From CAYZUE01 sp964481825 (GTDB taxonomy: Archaea > Hydrothermarchaeota > Hydrothermarchaeia > Hydrothermarchaeales > JALUUU01): a DNA stretch of 33,787 nucleotides. The notes beneath the pieces were generated by a model that ran no database searches, was not told the DNA's origin, and saw nothing but the letters and a program-made list of their open reading frames with translations. Numbering within the stretch: position 1 is the first letter of the stretch; each line of letters starts with the position of its first letter. The translations under genes were made by a program, and so were the position numbers. Location: contig CAYZUE010000009.1 in the NCBI GenBank assembly GCA_964481825.1, positions 1-33,787 on the forward strand, written 5' to 3'. Shown here piece by piece: positions 1-7,572 of the stretch.

Positions 1-6
1 TGACTC

Positions 7-264
7 TCAGTAAACATCATCTATAAATTGGATAAGATCTTCCATATCATTTTCAGCATTTCTTTTTCCATCTCGTTTTAAATTATCTATAAGCGCTTTT
101 TTTTTCAATAATCCCTTTTTTTCATAAGCTTCGATATCTTGAAGAAAACGTGATATGGCTATTCTATAGAATTCAGAAAGACTTGAAAAACTCTTTTTAT
201 TAACAAGAGCTCTAATTGTTTCTTTTTCTCTTTTAGATATCCTCCCACTTATTTGCGATTTCAT
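7..264 (-). CDS. small ribbon-helix-helix-like protein
   Basis: This encodes an 85-residue basic protein. The first 40 residues have the look of a ribbon-helix-helix (CopG/MetJ-like) unit: a short polar strand (MKSQISGRISKREKETI) followed by two helices containing SLSEFYRIAISRFL. The rest is charged and helical, with an acidic end. RHH proteins usually dimerise and bind DNA or act as antitoxins; that role is inferred here from pattern only. Its ATG overlaps the stop of the upstream HAD gene by ATGA, so it is very probably translated from the same message as the last gene of the nop5 operon. No toxin partner is visible before the window edge. The specific function is unknown. Confidence 0.6.
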   Translation of the reverse strand: MKSQISGRISKREKETIRALVNKKSFSSLSEFYRIAISRFLQDIEAYEKKGLLKKKALIDNLKRDGKRNAENDMEDLIQFIDDVY

Positions 265-1244
265 CCTAAATTACCAGCAGCACCCCTAATCTTCTTTCTG
301 TAAAGTTCATGAATCTTTATAGTTTCATCTAACTTTTTTTTATCTGCATTTTCTAAATAAGAAATTGTAGAGTCTTGTTTTTCCATTTTTTTGGCCAATT
401 CAATAACTTCCCGTCTATTTCCCTTAGCAAATGCTTTAGCAAAAGTTAAAATTGGGCGCAAATCTTCTGAAGCTACTCCGATATTTGCATAGGGTATAGA
501 AAATTCATTTCCATTAAAAGTGATAGCTAGTCCTCTTTTATTTCTAACAGTTTTAAGCATCTTATAATCAGTAATACTATCTCCAATAGCAATGGATTTA
601 GCAATCTTTGTTTCATCGATGCGGATGAAATCTAGTAATGAATCTACCTTCCGTTGCCCTCCAATAACTTTAATTTCTTTAAAGATTTTTCCAAGTGGAA
701 TGTCAATAAGTTCGTTATAAAAGAATTCATCGAGACGTTTTTGCATCTGGGATTCATCAAATTTATGGAAATCTTTAATAATTTCGTCTTCAAGTTTCTC
801 GACAATTGCTAAATCGTTATTGCTGATTTTTGAATTGTATGTATCTAGCGGAAAATATGTGCACGCAATATCTTCTTTTCTCACTCCCACAATATTTCCT
901 ATATAATATGCATGTTGTTGATAACTAGTTGAGATTATCCTAACATTCCAACCCATTTTTTTTAATTCATCAATTATTTCGGCTGCATATCCAACTATCT
1001 TAGCTTTACTTGAAACTTTTTTTATATCTTCTTCAGTAATCCCATGATAAATAAGAAATGGAACTATTAATTTCAGTGTATCTCCTGGTTCATAATTTTC
1101 CCTACCTTCCAGGGTTAAAATGTCATCATATCTACTAAGAACTTCAAATATCCTATGTCCATTTTTTGCTAAACCAAGCACTTCATAAGCATTATCCTGA
1201 GGAGATAAAGGGCCTTCTAAATCAAAGAATGCAGAGTAACTAAT
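261..1244 (-). CDS. HAD-superfamily phosphatase-like protein (EhaR-like), probable non-AUG start
   Basis: This is a HAD-fold hydrolase similar to the archaeal COG4030 family, called EhaR in hydrogenotrophic methanogens. The first ATG/GTG/TTG in frame is GTG at 1181, which would remove the catalytic motif. Reading upstream in frame gives SYSAFFDLEGPLSPQDNAYE, with the nucleophile Asp in FFDLEGP (HAD motif I). A serine/threonine motif II (RIISTSYQ) and a late acidic motif (AIGDSITDYKML) follow, so the full fold is present only with the extension. In-frame codons before it are ATT (1244-1242) and ATA (1247-1245), then a stop at 1250-1248. A purine-rich AGGGGGT lies a few bases upstream of the ATT. 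I therefore place the start at ATT. It follows the membrane protein gene with no gap and overlaps the RHH gene. The substrate is unknown. Confidence 0.75.
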   Translation of the reverse strand: MSYSAFFDLEGPLSPQDNAYEVLGLAKNGHRIFEVLSRYDDILTLEGRENYEPGDTLKLIVPFLIYHGITEEDIKKVSSKAKIVGYAAEIIDELKKMGWNVRIISTSYQQHAYYIGNIVGVRKEDIACTYFPLDTYNSKISNNDLAIVEKLEDEIIKDFHKFDESQMQKRLDEFFYNELIDIPLGKIFKEIKVIGGQRKVDSLLDFIRIDETKIAKSIAIGDSITDYKMLKTVRNKRGLAITFNGNEFSIPYANIGVASEDLRPILTFAKAFAKGNRREVIELAKKMEKQDSTISYLENADKKKLDETIKIHELYRKKIRGAAGNLG

Positions 1245-1809
1245 TATTTAACCCCCTCAACACTTTATTGAAGGTGGATTTATAATGCTTCATCCTATTT
1301 GCAGTTGCAGACTCATATGCCAAATCAAATGAATATAAGACGAATAAGTGAGTAAGATCTAAAATAGAAATGGCGTAAAGTAAAGCCACTCCACATTTCA
1401 TTCCAAATCTATGATTAAAAATAAATGCTTTCCATCCGTTTATGTCCCGATTATCAACATATCCATTAGCAATCTCATCAAAATATCCAAGAAAAGTAAG
1501 AAAAATAAGTGGAAAAATCATCATTTCAAATCCAAATAATAAAAATGCTAAAATAATAACTAAAGTTGAAAGTTTGAAAGGAAAATTATCTATTTTTCCT
1601 GATAATAAAGAGCTTAAGAGAATTGATCCAAGGATGGTTGCAGACATCGCACTCTCAAGAGATAAATAAATCCAGAGACATATTAATCCTGGAGCTAGTA
1701 ATAAGGCTACCCTCTTATCTATATCAAGGTCGTCATATCCTCTATCAATAATCCGGATACCACCCCCTAATATAGCAAAAAGGATGAGAAGTGAAAGGCC
1801 CGTTTCCAT
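1240..1809 (-). CDS. integral membrane protein of unknown function
   Basis: This encodes a 189-residue protein dominated by hydrophobic segments. About five or six transmembrane helices can be seen, including residues near 3-18, 33-52, 55-70, 80-110 and 135-160. Between them lie conserved-looking polar stretches, IDRGYDDLDID near the N-terminus and GYFDEIANGYVDNRDING in the middle. The acidic and Asn-rich loops could bind a metal or phosphate group, but I do not recognise the family. A TATA-like GTTAAATAAC sits about 25 nt before the ATG, so the gene may have its own leaderless promoter behind flpA. Its last codons run into the proposed start of the HAD gene, which suggests coupled expression with it. 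Confidence 0.7.
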   Translation of the reverse strand: METGLSLLILFAILGGGIRIIDRGYDDLDIDKRVALLLAPGLICLWIYLSLESAMSATILGSILLSSLLSGKIDNFPFKLSTLVIILAFLLFGFEMMIFPLIFLTFLGYFDEIANGYVDNRDINGWKAFIFNHRFGMKCGVALLYAISILDLTHLFVLYSFDLAYESATANRMKHYKSTFNKVLRGLNN

Positions 1810-1829
1810 GAAAGTAATTCAGTTTAGGT

Positions 1830-1839
1830 GTTAAATAAC
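1830..1839 (-). promoter_or_regulatory. TATA box for the membrane protein gene
   Basis: The near-palindrome GTTAAATAAC is centred about 25 nt upstream of the ATG at 1809. That spacing fits a leaderless archaeal transcript. No purine-rich ribosome site lies between it and the ATG. Confidence 0.45.
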
Positions 1840-1863
1840 TTTTTCTGTGAAATTTTGGATTAA

Positions 1864-2526
1864 TTACATTTTTTTTGCAATTACTAAAATATGGTCTCTT
1901 TCGTATGGATGAAGATTGACAGTTTCTAGTATATTAAAACCATAATTCTTTATCTTCTTTATCTCTTCTTTGAATATTTTCTGGGGATTTTTTGCTACGT
2001 TTATACTTCTGGCTTTTATTGCAATTGCTATATGGCCAGATTTTTTCAAAAAATATTCAGAATTTTTACAAAGGATCTCAGTTTGATTTGGTTGGGCGAG
2101 ATCTTGATAAATAATATCACATTTTTCCATATAAAATTGGTATGTTCTAGGCTTATTTGCATCACAGAGAAATGGATACATATTTTTTCTTTGATTGCTG
2201 AGATAAAGAAGTTTTAAAAAAGTCCTAGGAGAAAATTCAATACAAAAAATCATTCCTGAGGGTGCAAAATCTGAAATGTGACTTACAGTTGTACCTGATG
2301 AAGCACCTAAGTACAAAATCTTTGAATTGTTTTTAAATGGAATATTTTTTAAACCTTTTAGAATTGCAGCTCCAAGCTTACTCCTCCTAGGATTCCAGAG
2401 TCGATATTCTATTCCTTCTTCATTTACAAGCTTTTCTCCATATACTGTATTTCCTGGAACCAAATTCTTCGTAGCTATGCTATTTCCAATAACATATATC
2501 CCTTTAAATTTTGTATTGATATTCAT
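1864..2526 (-). CDS. flpA: fibrillarin-like rRNA/tRNA 2'-O-methyltransferase
   Basis: FlpA is the SAM-dependent methyltransferase of box C/D sRNP, which adds 2'-O-methyl groups to rRNA and tRNA. The 220-residue length is normal for the archaeal protein, which lacks the eukaryotic Gly/Arg-rich tail. Typical fibrillarin signatures are RLWNPRRSKLGAA near residues 42-54 and the SAM-binding loop LYLGASSGTTVSH from about 71. They are followed by FCIEFSPRTF and by YQDLAQPNQ, which matches the conserved D-x-AQP motif. The start ATG overlaps the end of nop5 by four bases, so the two partners are translationally coupled, as in most archaea. Its function depends on NOP5 and on L7Ae, which is not in this window. 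Confidence 0.96.
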   Translation of the reverse strand: MNINTKFKGIYVIGNSIATKNLVPGNTVYGEKLVNEEGIEYRLWNPRRSKLGAAILKGLKNIPFKNNSKILYLGASSGTTVSHISDFAPSGMIFCIEFSPRTFLKLLYLSNQRKNMYPFLCDANKPRTYQFYMEKCDIIYQDLAQPNQTEILCKNSEYFLKKSGHIAIAIKARSINVAKNPQKIFKEEIKKIKNYGFNILETVNLHPYERDHILVIAKKM

Positions 2527-3554
2527 CTTTTATTTCTACGAATTATCCTCATTTTCTTGGGTGCATTAGGATATTGTTGATGGATTTTTTCAACTCTATT
2601 ATTGAAATCTTCATTCAACTTATCTCCTATGTACTTCTTCGAGAAAAAGTCAATCTTACTTGCTAGTGCTATCTTACTTCCTAAACTCCGGGATATTTTA
2701 CCCCTTTGCCACCATGGTGCTCCCTTAATTAAAGGATGTTGATAGATAGCACCATGTTTAGGTGGAAGCAGTTTATTTTTTTTATTCTTAAAGAAAGCTT
2801 TCTTAGAACCCAATAGTTGTATCCGACTCCCAGGCATTAAAGCAAGATTTTCTATGCCTTTGGCAAGTGCTATAAGCCTAGCTCCTAATAAGGAGCCTGT
2901 TAGGGCCGTTATATTAGGTGCAATTAGTTCCATTAGTTCATTTATTTCTTCTTCTAGATTATTACGATATTTTTGCAATTTTAAAGTAGCTATTGAAAAA
3001 TCTTTTAAAATCGAATTATCATCCTGCAATATATTCTCAAAAAGTTTTTTAGATTCAACCGTAGTATCTTCAAAAAACAAAGAATCTAAAGCCCGCCATT
3101 CTCTTGCCCTTTCAATGAGCATATTCAATATTTCATCGAGTTGTTGAATAGCGGTAATTGCTTGAATTAGATCTTTGTCTTTTCGGGATGAATGTTCTTG
3201 GAGATCCAGTTCTCCTTTTTTAAGGCACACTTCATGCAGAAGTTTATTATAACTCTCTCTAGAACAATTAATATTATCTAATATGACATCCAAATTTTCC
3301 ACTAAAAAAGTCATATCATGTTCTGGATCTTCCATTTTAAATTTTTGAATTTTATCTAATTTTTCGATAACTAGATCATACCCTTTTAAGTCAGAAACAC
3401 TCTTTTTAATTTCTTTCATATGAATATGCTCCAACTCTTTCAATTTTAAAATAATATCCTCTGAGTTATTCTTGAATAAAGACTTTGAAATCATCCTATT
3501 TTTCTCATCAAATGCAAATACCCCGAGGATATTAATTGTTAAATAAGCGTTCAT
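2523..3554 (-). CDS. nop5: NOP5/Nop56-58 box C/D sRNP core protein
   Basis: NOP5 is the scaffold of the archaeal box C/D sRNP. It binds fibrillarin with its N-terminal domain, self-dimerises through a long coiled coil, and contacts L7Ae and the guide RNA with its C-terminal NOP domain. The 343 residues show this order: an N-terminal alpha/beta region, a charged coiled-coil region around 110-215, then the NOP domain from about 212. The NOP domain includes NITALTGSLLGARLIALAKG, LALMPGSRIQLLGSKKA and HPLIKGAPWWQRGKISRSL. The C-terminal tail is strongly basic (KKMRIIRRNKR). It is the first gene of the minus-strand operon and is followed at once by flpA. A TATA-like TTTAAA lies about 29 nt upstream. 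Confidence 0.96.
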   Translation of the reverse strand: MNAYLTINILGVFAFDEKNRMISKSLFKNNSEDIILKLKELEHIHMKEIKKSVSDLKGYDLVIEKLDKIQKFKMEDPEHDMTFLVENLDVILDNINCSRESYNKLLHEVCLKKGELDLQEHSSRKDKDLIQAITAIQQLDEILNMLIERAREWRALDSLFFEDTTVESKKLFENILQDDNSILKDFSIATLKLQKYRNNLEEEINELMELIAPNITALTGSLLGARLIALAKGIENLALMPGSRIQLLGSKKAFFKNKKNKLLPPKHGAIYQHPLIKGAPWWQRGKISRSLGSKIALASKIDFFSKKYIGDKLNEDFNNRVEKIHQQYPNAPKKMRIIRRNKR

Positions 3555-3580
3555 TCTATAGAAATAATGTAAGAAAAAGA

Positions 3581-3586
3581 TTTAAA
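3581..3586. promoter_or_regulatory. symmetric TATA element between nop5 and pyrD
   Basis: The self-complementary TTTAAA (in GATTTAAACC) is the only good TATA-like element in the 63-nt gap between these divergent genes. It is about 29 nt from the nop5 ATG, giving an almost leaderless message. It is about 34 nt from the pyrD ATG, which also has a GGTGA ribosome site at 3609-3613. A single box may serve both genes. Confidence 0.45.
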
Positions 3587-3617
3587 CCTTTGTTGTCAAT
3601 CCCTTTTTGGTGAATTA

Positions 3618-4517
3618 ATGCTTAGTTCAGAAATTTTTGGAATAAAACTAAAAAATCCAACTATACTCGCTTCAGGTATATTGGGTTCTACTGGAGGAAC
3701 ACTAAAGAGAGTAGCTAACTATGGGGCAGGAGCTCTGACAACTAAATCCCTAGGTGTTAAAGCACGAGAAGGACATAATAATCCATCCATAGTTGAACTT
3801 GAAGATGGCCTTATTAATGCAATAGGCCTTGCAAACCCAGGATATAGAGCTTATGAAGAAGAGATTAAAATTGCAAAAAAGGGAAATATCCCAATTTTTG
3901 GCAGCGTCTATGGGTATACTGTTGATGAATTCATAGAGGTAGCAAAAGGTTTAGAAAAATTTGGCGTAAATGCAGTAGAGTTAAATTTCTCCTGTCCAAA
4001 CGTTGATAATGCTGGAGTTAAATTCGGGCACAGTCCCGATTTAAGCTTTGAAGTTGCCAGTAAAGTTAAAAAGAAATTGCATATACCTGTTATAGCTAAA
4101 CTTACTCCTAATGTAAAAGATATTGTGGATATAGCAAAGGCATGCGAAGAAGCAAAGGTAGATGGAATAACTGCAATAAACACAATTAGTGCTATGAAGA
4201 TTGATACTCGGATTGGAAAGCCCGTATTGGGTAACAAAACAGGAGGATTAAGCGGCCCCTGTTTAAAGCCCATAGGAGTTAGGTGTGTATATGAAATTGC
4301 GAAGGAGGTTAATACTCCAATAATTGGGTGTGGTGGCATTACTACAGGCGAGGATGCGGTTGAATATTTTATGGCAGGAGCAAGTGCTGTGCAAATTGGT
4401 ACGGGTGTTTATTCTAGAGGTGTTTCAATATTCAAGAAGATTACAGAAGAGATTAAAGTTTTCATGAAAGAAGAGGGATACCAAGATTTCAAGGAAATGA
4501 TTGGGATAGCGATTTGA
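3618..4517 (+). CDS. pyrD: dihydroorotate dehydrogenase, class 1B-type catalytic subunit
   Basis: PyrD oxidises dihydroorotate to orotate in pyrimidine synthesis using FMN. The 299-residue length and sequence fit the PyrD-B type of class 1. Visible motifs are NPTILASGILGSTGG near the N-terminus, NAIGLANPGY (substrate loop), ELNFSCPNV with the catalytic-loop Cys, PVIAKLTPN, TAINTIS, KTGGLSGPCLKPI and the FMN phosphate-binding GCGGITTGEDAVEYFMAGA. Class 1B enzymes normally pair with the Fe-S/FAD subunit PyrK; no pyrK is adjacent here. The ATG follows GGTGA with normal spacing. The stop overlaps the next gene (TGATG), so the chorismate lyase-like gene is probably co-transcribed. Confidence 0.95.
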   Translation: MLSSEIFGIKLKNPTILASGILGSTGGTLKRVANYGAGALTTKSLGVKAREGHNNPSIVELEDGLINAIGLANPGYRAYEEEIKIAKKGNIPIFGSVYGYTVDEFIEVAKGLEKFGVNAVELNFSCPNVDNAGVKFGHSPDLSFEVASKVKKKLHIPVIAKLTPNVKDIVDIAKACEEAKVDGITAINTISAMKIDTRIGKPVLGNKTGGLSGPCLKPIGVRCVYEIAKEVNTPIIGCGGITTGEDAVEYFMAGASAVQIGTGVYSRGVSIFKKITEEIKVFMKEEGYQDFKEMIGIAI

Positions 4518-5044
4518 TGAAATCTCTAAACAACTTTGAGAAAAAAATATCACTTTCAACTGTACAAAAAATTCTATTAACAACAGATGGTTCAATTACT
4601 CGAATTTTAGAGGCTATTTCCGGGGAACCAGTTACAATTGAGACCATTATTCAAGATACTATTAAGGCAAATTTGAAAATCAGTTATAAGCTTAAAATAG
4701 AAGTTGGATCAGAAGTTAACTATAGAGTTGTCAATTTAAAAAATCATAATAAAGTATTAATTCGTGCTATATCCTATGCGCCCAATGACAGACTCCCTCA
4801 TAAATTCAGGGAAGATATTAGAAAAAAAGATTCTCCTATTGGGAGCATTATGGAAAAACTTAATATCGAGGCTCGGAGGGAGATAAAAGGATTTGAACTG
4901 ATCAAATCTGATAATGATCTTTCAAAAGTCTTTAAGATTCCTCTAGAATCTAATCTGTTAAAGAGAGATTATAATATAATTTTTCAAGAAAAAGTTCTTC
5001 TTAATATTACAGAAATATTTCCGCATGAACTGTTCAGGAACTAA
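4517..5044 (+). CDS. DUF98 chorismate lyase-like protein (probable 4-hydroxybenzoate synthesis)
   Basis: This 175-residue protein fits the DUF98 family, which is related to UbiC chorismate lyase. Family-like features are LLTTDGSITRILEAISGEPV at the N-terminus, LPHKFREDI, SPIGSIMEKLNIEARREI in the middle and the C-terminal LLKRDYNIIF...LLNITEIFP. Archaeal members convert chorismate to 4-hydroxybenzoate plus pyruvate, as proposed for MJ0807 of Methanocaldococcus; that link is family knowledge. The next gene is beta-RFAP synthase, which can use 4-hydroxybenzoate for methanopterin, so the pairing makes biochemical sense. The ATG at 4517 overlaps the pyrD stop; a TTG just before it is possible but less likely. 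Confidence 0.8.
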   Translation: MKSLNNFEKKISLSTVQKILLTTDGSITRILEAISGEPVTIETIIQDTIKANLKISYKLKIEVGSEVNYRVVNLKNHNKVLIRAISYAPNDRLPHKFREDIRKKDSPIGSIMEKLNIEARREIKGFELIKSDNDLSKVFKIPLESNLLKRDYNIIFQEKVLLNITEIFPHELFRN

Positions 5045-5052
5045 ATAATACA

Positions 5053-5060
5053 TTTTTATA
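5053..5060 (+). promoter_or_regulatory. TATA box for mptG
   Basis: TTTTTATA is centred about 27 nt before the mptG ATG at 5084. With no ribosome site in the gap, a leaderless mptG message is likely. Confidence 0.5.
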
Positions 5061-5083
5061 ATTAGCTATCTTCTATCTAATTA

Positions 5084-6019
5084 ATGATTGATATTACTAC
5101 TCCATCTAGGATTCATATCACTCTTCTTGATCTTAACGCATCCATTGGACGGATTGATGGAGGTATTGGATTAGCTCTTGAGAGCCCCAGGATTCAAATG
5201 AGTGCAAGTAAAGGAAAAAAGATTAATGTTAAAGGACCAATGCAGGGGAGGATTGCTGTTGCTGCACAGAAGGTTTTAGATCATATAGGAGAAACGGAAG
5301 GAATAGATATCAGAATTGATGAGGCATTTCCTCAACATATAGGGCTAGGATCTGGTACTCAAATTTCCCTCGCAACGGGAATGGCAGTATCTAAAATCTA
5401 CAAAAAGATACCTAAAGATGAGATTGCTAAAATCACTGGACGTGGTGGAACATCAGGAATTGGCGTAGCAGTATTCAAACAAGGAGGTTTCATACTTGAT
5501 GGGGGCCACGCAACAAAAATAAAAAAAGAATTTAATCCCACGTCTATCTCTAAGGCTCCTCCACCACCAATAATCACTAGAAAAAAATTTCCAAATTGGA
5601 AGGTTGGTTTGATAATTCCAAAAACACGGAAACTATTTTCTGGTTCTAGAGAGGTTAGAATTTTCAAGAAGTATTGCCCGTTGCCATTAGATGAAGTTCA
5701 AAAACTTAGTCATTTGATCTTAATGAAATTACTACCTGCTATAGTTGAAAAGGACATTGAGGTATTTGGGGAATCTATTAATTTAATCCAAACTGTTGGA
5801 TTTAAAAAAGTAGAACTAGGACTACAGCTTCCATGGACTAAAAAGATGTTGGATATCGCTCAGAGTTATTCTTACGGAGCGGGGATCAGTTCTTTTGGTC
5901 CATTAATTTATTGTTTTCCAAAAAATGAGGATAAATTACTTAAGAATATTCCGGAAAAGAAGGCTGATGTCATTTTTACAAATGCCTGTAATAAAGGAGC
6001 AAGGATAATTAAAAGTTGA
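5084..6019 (+). CDS. mptG: beta-ribofuranosylaminobenzene 5'-phosphate (beta-RFAP) synthase
   Basis: MptG catalyses the first committed step of the arene arm of methanopterin: PRPP condenses with p-aminobenzoate or 4-hydroxybenzoate, with loss of CO2 and pyrophosphate. The 311-residue protein has a GHMP-kinase-like fold. It begins ITTPSRIHITLLDLN, continues with GRIDGGIGLALESP, and has the glycine-rich motif PQHIGLGSGTQISLATGMA. GRGGTSGIGVAVFKQGGFILDGGH is the family's signature region, and the C-terminus has YSYGAGISSFGP. Its position next to the DUF98 gene and near a DHPS-like gene supports a methanopterin role. The presence of the gene argues for a C1 pathway using methanopterin. Confidence 0.92.
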   Translation: MIDITTPSRIHITLLDLNASIGRIDGGIGLALESPRIQMSASKGKKINVKGPMQGRIAVAAQKVLDHIGETEGIDIRIDEAFPQHIGLGSGTQISLATGMAVSKIYKKIPKDEIAKITGRGGTSGIGVAVFKQGGFILDGGHATKIKKEFNPTSISKAPPPPIITRKKFPNWKVGLIIPKTRKLFSGSREVRIFKKYCPLPLDEVQKLSHLILMKLLPAIVEKDIEVFGESINLIQTVGFKKVELGLQLPWTKKMLDIAQSYSYGAGISSFGPLIYCFPKNEDKLLKNIPEKKADVIFTNACNKGARIIKS

Positions 6020-7572
6020 ATATGAATGATGAAGCACTTAAAGAGATTATATCCTTACTAAAAAAGGGGGAGGAGCTAACATCACTTAAAAAAGTAATAG
6101 CAAAGAAGTATAGGCTTTCACGAGTTCCTACTAATTCTCAGATTCTTGCGTCTGCCGATTTTAATGAAAGATTATTCCTCAAACCATTATTACGAAAAAA
6201 ACCTGTACGAACCATATCTGGAATTGCAATAGTAGCTGTGATGACTAGAGAATCTCCCTGTCCAGGAGAATGTATATACTGTCCACAAGGTGAGGGATTT
6301 CCTAAGAGTTATACTGGGGGAGAACCAGCAGCATTGCGTGGAAAGAGACTAAATTTTGATCCCTATCTCCAAGTGCAAGACAGGCTTAATCAACTAGAGA
6401 GCATTGGGCATAATATAGATAAAATTGAATTAATTATTTTAGGGGGGACTTTTAACTCTCAGTCATTTGAATATCAAGATTTTTTTGTAAAGAAGTGTAT
6501 AGACGCTATGAATGACTTTAGCAATATAAAAAAGATTAGAACCACTTCATTAAATGATGCGAAAAGGCAAAACGAAAAATCAAAAGTAAGAAATGTTGGA
6601 ATAACTTTTGAAACTCGACCAGATTACTGCCATGAAATTCATGTCAACCAGATTCTAAAATTAGGGGTCACTAGGATTGAACTAGGGGTCCAGTCTATTC
6701 TAAAAGGAGTATATAGAAAAGTAAATAGAGGCCATAAAATTGGAGATGTTATACATTCGACTCGTGTAGCTAGGGATGCAGGGCTTAAAGTAGGATATCA
6801 TATGATGCCGGGACTATTTGCGAGACCTGAGGAGGATTTGTGGCAATTTAAAGAACTTTTTAATAATCCAGATTTCAAACCAGATTTTCTTAAAATTTAT
6901 CCAACTCTGGTTATAAAAGGAACTAAATTGTATAAAATGTGGAAGCAAGGAGAATTTATTCCCTACGACGATAATGAAGTTATTAAACTTTTAGTGAAGA
7001 TTAAAAAACTTTTACCAAAGTGGACTAGGACCATGAGAATTCAGCGAGATATCCCTAATTATTTTGTCGAAGCTGGAGTAAATAAGGGAAATATTGGGGA
7101 GATAGTTTACAATAAAGTAAAAGAATGTAAATGTATTAGGTGTAGAGAGATTGGGCATCGAACTTTAAAAGATATAAGTATAAATCAAAAAGATTCTAAA
7201 ATTGTATTAGAGAAGTATCCAGCTTCTAAAGGTATTGAGTATTTCATCTCTGCTGAGGATGAAATAAATGATTTATTAATCGCATATCTTCGGCTTAGAT
7301 TCCCTTCTTCAGATGCACATAGAAGTGAAATGCAGAATTCTGCAGTAGTTAGGGAATTAAGAGTCCTCGGACAAGCAATGAGATTGGGAATTAGGGATGA
7401 AAAAGAAAATCAGCATAAAGGTTTTGGAATGGAACTTCTTTCAAAAGCTGAGCAAATAACTGCAGAAGCTGGGTATAAAGAATTGCTAATTACAAGTGCC
7501 ATCGGAACAAGACGGTACTATAGGAAATTAGGATATCAAAGAGTAGGCCCATATATGGGGAAATCCCTTTAA
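6016..7572 (+). CDS. elp3: Elp3 radical-SAM/GNAT tRNA U34 carboxymethyl-type enzyme
   Basis: Elp3 modifies wobble uridine 34 of tRNAs using a radical-SAM domain and an acetyl-CoA-binding GNAT domain. The 518 residues contain the Elp3-type cluster motif PCPGECIYCPQG (Cys 82, 86 and 89) and ESxxSYTGxEPAALRG-like sequence after it. They also contain GGTFNS, ETRPDYC, RIELGVQSI, HMMPGL and the linker Cys motif CKCIRCREIGH. The C-terminal GNAT part includes GFGMELLSKAEQITAEAG and YYRKLGYQRVGPYMGKSL. The length is normal for archaeal Elp3, which acts without the other Elongator subunits. The TTG at 6016 overlaps the mptG stop; an ATG six bases on is an equally possible start. Its 3' end meets that of the phosphatidyltransferase gene. 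Confidence 0.95.
   Translation: MNMNDEALKEIISLLKKGEELTSLKKVIAKKYRLSRVPTNSQILASADFNERLFLKPLLRKKPVRTISGIAIVAVMTRESPCPGECIYCPQGEGFPKSYTGGEPAALRGKRLNFDPYLQVQDRLNQLESIGHNIDKIELIILGGTFNSQSFEYQDFFVKKCIDAMNDFSNIKKIRTTSLNDAKRQNEKSKVRNVGITFETRPDYCHEIHVNQILKLGVTRIELGVQSILKGVYRKVNRGHKIGDVIHSTRVARDAGLKVGYHMMPGLFARPEEDLWQFKELFNNPDFKPDFLKIYPTLVIKGTKLYKMWKQGEFIPYDDNEVIKLLVKIKKLLPKWTRTMRIQRDIPNYFVEAGVNKGNIGEIVYNKVKECKCIRCREIGHRTLKDISINQKDSKIVLEKYPASKGIEYFISAEDEINDLLIAYLRLRFPSSDAHRSEMQNSAVVRELRVLGQAMRLGIRDEKENQHKGFGMELLSKAEQITAEAGYKELLITSAIGTRRYYRKLGYQRVGPYMGKSL

Noticed and set aside
7..264. Antitoxin of a toxin-antitoxin pair
   Set aside because: The fold fits, but no toxin gene is next to it within the window; the neighbour is a HAD enzyme.
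1442..1669. Plus-strand open frame opposite the membrane protein gene
   Set aside because: It has no promoter or ribosome site, and its residues look like the complement of a hydrophobic gene.
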